Source: Candidatus Gastranaerophilales bacterium
GTDB taxonomy: Bacteria > Cyanobacteriota > Vampirovibrionia > Gastranaerophilales > Gastranaerophilaceae
Direction of reading: 5' to 3'
DNA length: 64,000 nucleotides
Assembly: GCA_944326685.1 (NCBI GenBank)
Contig: CALVEV010000031.1
Coordinates: 1-64,000 of the forward strand
Both the position numbers and the translations under genes were made by a program. Shown in pieces: positions 62,420-64,000 of the stretch. Position 1 is the stretch's first letter. Each line of letters starts with the position of its first letter. The notes below the pieces were generated by a model, which was not told where the DNA came from, searched no databases, and saw nothing but the letters and a program-made list of their open reading frames with translations.

Positions 62420-62449
62420 ATTATACACAAAACATAAAAAATTCAACAA
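62420..62449 (-). promoter_or_regulatory. Promoter for dgt, predicted leaderless
   Basis: Minus strand: TTGTTG (62444-62449), 18 bp, TGTATAAT with the hexamer at 62420-62425, then AAAAAT and the ATG (62411-62413). Same context as at 54554. Confidence 0.6.
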
Positions 62450-62498
62450 AATTTATTGCCTGAATTCAAGTAATCATGCATATTTTAATTAAAAACAC

Positions 62499-62527
62499 TA
62501 GTCAAAATAGAAAAACCATGTTATAAT
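62499..62527 (+). promoter_or_regulatory. Promoter for rpsA
   Basis: TAGTCA (62499-62504), 17 bp, TGTTATAAT with the hexamer at 62522-62527, 35 bp before the ATG at 62563. AAGGG serves as ribosome site. Confidence 0.65.
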
Positions 62528-62562
62528 AAAGATATCTGTATTATATAATAAGGGCATAAAGA

Positions 62563-63633
62563 ATGGGAAAAGACTACTCTGATAAGGATTTCGAGTCATT
62601 ATTAGACAATTATGATTACAAATTCAAAAAAGGTGATTTAGTAAAAGGTATCGTATTTGGGTATGAATCTGATAACGCATTAGTTGATATAGGTGCTAAG
62701 TCGATAGCTGTTGTTCCTCGAAAAGAAGCATCTATTGATTATGATTCAAAAATACAAGATGTTTTAGAAAAAGATACTGAATATGAATTTTTGATTATTT
62801 CTGATGTTGACGAAAATGGCCAGTTTTGGTTGTCACGAAAGAAAGTTGATTTAGTATATTCTTGGAAAGAATTAGAAAAAATTAAAGAAGCAGATGAGAT
62901 AATTAATGGAAAGATTGTACAAATAGTTAAGGGTGGAATATTAGTTGATATAATCGGAATTAAAGGTTTTGTTCCATCAAGTCAAATACAAGAAAGAGAA
63001 AATAAATATTCAGTCGGTGACAAAATTGAGTTAAAAATATTGTCATTGGATGAGGAACAAAGTAATTTAGTATTGTCAAATAAAAAAGTATATAGTGATA
63101 CAATTGAGTCTGCTAAGAAAATTATCTTTGAACAAGTTGAAGTTGGTCAAGTTGTAAAAGGTAAAGTCGTACGAATCGCATCATTTGGAGCTTTTGTTGA
63201 TATTGGTGGGGTTGATTGTTTGCTTCCATTGTCTCAAATCTCTTGGAAGTGGGTAGAGCATCCTACTGATTTGTTAAAGATTGGTGAAACAATTGATGTT
63301 GCAATTTTTGATATTGATAAAGAAAAACAAAGAATTACTTTAAGCTTAAAAAATGTAACAGAGGATCCTTGGGTAAATGTTACCGATAATTTAAAAGAAG
63401 GTGATATTCGAGAAGGTGTTGTTACTAGAATTAAAAATTTTGGTGCCTTTGTTGAGGTTTATCCAGGAGTTGAAGCACTATTACCTCATAACGAAGTTGT
63501 TGAATATCAGAATTCAAATAACTCAATTCTAGATGTTGGAGCAAAAATAAATGTGGTAATAATTAAATTTAATCCTGAAGATAAGAGAATATCGCTAGGT
63601 ATTCCTACAAAAGATTCTCAAGCTGAAGGATAG
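62563..63633 (+). CDS. rpsA: Ribosomal protein S1-like RNA-binding protein (four S1 domains)
   Basis: The 356-residue protein contains four S1 RNA-binding domains: about residues 20-90 (GDLVKGIVFGYESDNALVDIG), 100-165 (INGKIVQIVKGGILVDIIGIKGFVPSSQI), 183-255 (VVKGKVVRIASFGAFVDIGG) and 268-340 (EGVVTRIKNFGAFVEVYPGVEALLPHNE). It promotes mRNA binding to the 30S subunit. Proteobacterial S1 has six domains and cyanobacterial forms fewer; four is between. It overlaps the convergent Maf gene by 29 bp, the longest such overlap here. Confidence 0.88.
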   Translation: MGKDYSDKDFESLLDNYDYKFKKGDLVKGIVFGYESDNALVDIGAKSIAVVPRKEASIDYDSKIQDVLEKDTEYEFLIISDVDENGQFWLSRKKVDLVYSWKELEKIKEADEIINGKIVQIVKGGILVDIIGIKGFVPSSQIQERENKYSVGDKIELKILSLDEEQSNLVLSNKKVYSDTIESAKKIIFEQVEVGQVVKGKVVRIASFGAFVDIGGVDCLLPLSQISWKWVEHPTDLLKIGETIDVAIFDIDKEKQRITLSLKNVTEDPWVNVTDNLKEGDIREGVVTRIKNFGAFVEVYPGVEALLPHNEVVEYQNSNNSILDVGAKINVVIIKFNPEDKRISLGIPTKDSQAEG

Positions 63634-64000
63634 ATTCTTTTACCGTATTAGATGATAAACCTATGACATTTTCAATGTCTCCAATTATATTGTTTATGTA
63701 TCCTTCAGGTAATTCCTGAATTCCGTAAGCACCTGCTTTGTCATATGGTTTATAATTATCTATGTAATAATTAATCATTTCATTAGAAAAATGGTTGAAT
63801 TCTACCTTTGTTGTTGTTGAATTTATAATATATTTTTGTGTTTCAGAGTCAAGAATACATATACTTGTAACAACTTCATGCACTCTATTACTAAGAGATT
63901 GAAGTGTTTTAAAAGCATCATTTCTATCAATCGGTTTTGTTAATATTTTATTATCTAGTACAACAACAGTATCAGCACTAATTATTAATGCAGGTTGTTT
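63605..64000 (-). CDS. maf: Maf family nucleoside-triphosphate pyrophosphatase (5' end outside window)
   Basis: The frame is open to the window edge; 131 codons are visible and the start lies beyond base 64000. The Maf family signature ADTVVV, then KPIDRNDAFKTLQSLSNRVHEVVT, and YKPYDKAGAYGIQE are present in order, up to the C-terminal GLSSNTVKESILQLE. Maf proteins hydrolyse non-canonical or modified NTPs (dTTP/UTP, m7GTP types) and affect septum formation. The GTG at 63883 is internal. It overlaps rpsA by 29 bp. Confidence 0.9.
   Translation of the reverse strand, partial: KQPALIISADTVVVLDNKILTKPIDRNDAFKTLQSLSNRVHEVVTSICILDSETQKYIINSTTTKVEFNHFSNEMINYYIDNYKPYDKAGAYGIQELPEGYINNIIGDIENVIGLSSNTVKESILQLENLL

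Noticed and set aside
1..64000. CRISPR arrays, insertion sequences, rRNA genes
   Set aside because: No regularly spaced repeats, transposase motifs or rRNA sequence were seen on either strand.

Overview
The window is AT-rich (roughly 30% GC by eye), uses the standard code (UGA is a stop, as in the ATGA junction at 18995-18998) and is densely packed. It encodes a diderm envelope (a complete TolC/RND/membrane-fusion efflux set and many signal peptides) in a probably anaerobic cell (flavin reductase-rubredoxin fusion). A DUF3326 protein, known mainly from cyanobacteria and plants, and many unrecognised proteins with short Asn/Phe-Gly N-termini suggest a gut Gastranaerophilales (Vampirovibrionia/Melainabacteria, the non-photosynthetic sister group of Cyanobacteria). 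This placement is an inference from memory of those genomes, not from a search.

Layout. 1-2.2 kb: a three-Cys-motif protein (Gp37/Gp68, DUF5131) and its partner TcmP, ending at a 3' fragment of tRNA-Arg(TCT). This looks like the right edge of an integrated element. 2.2-10.5 kb: a His-rich exported peptide, a methyltransferase plus zinc dehydrogenase pair, a HExxH protein, an ABC1/AarF-kinase fusion, a TPR protein and a flavin reductase-rubredoxin fusion. 10.7-14.6 kb: a SulP transporter and exported proteins. 14.7-21.4 kb: an efflux operon with a divergent LysR regulator. 21.5-29.1 kb: tpiA, then the core operon DUF177-rpmF-plsX-fabH-fabD-fabG-acpP-fabF. 29.1-34.2 kb: lineage-specific proteins, including a tandem paralogue pair. 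34.2-38.4 kb: tmk, an ankyrin protein, an orphan solute-binding protein and rarA. 38.4-46.4 kb: a minus-strand surface-polysaccharide operon (six glycosyltransferases, a hexapeptide acyltransferase, manC and a small LuxR-type protein), with a divergent XRE regulator. 46.9-51.2 kb: proS, a GNAT enzyme and two small acidic MGxFDING proteins with duplicated promoters and similar structured 3' RNAs. 51.2-64 kb: an ABC-F ATPase, a DUF115 protein, queD, uppP, a 953-residue HExxH protein, pit with its PhoU-like partner, a TSCPD protein, a dGTPase, ribosomal protein S1 and a partial Maf pyrophosphatase.

Three window-wide patterns stand out. First, thirteen of fourteen convergent gene pairs abut within 4 nt or overlap; only fabF is followed by a clear terminator. 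Second, at least eight genes have a -10 box exactly 6 nt before the ATG, which predicts leaderless mRNAs. Third, the two MGxFDING genes share a duplicated promoter/leader and a conserved 28-nt 3'-UTR element upstream of a terminator, the best candidate here for an undescribed regulatory or structural system.

The fatty-acid operon supplies acyl-ACP to the membrane. UppP and the polysaccharide operon handle undecaprenyl-linked and surface glycans. Most other accessory genes encode exported or membrane proteins of unknown role.
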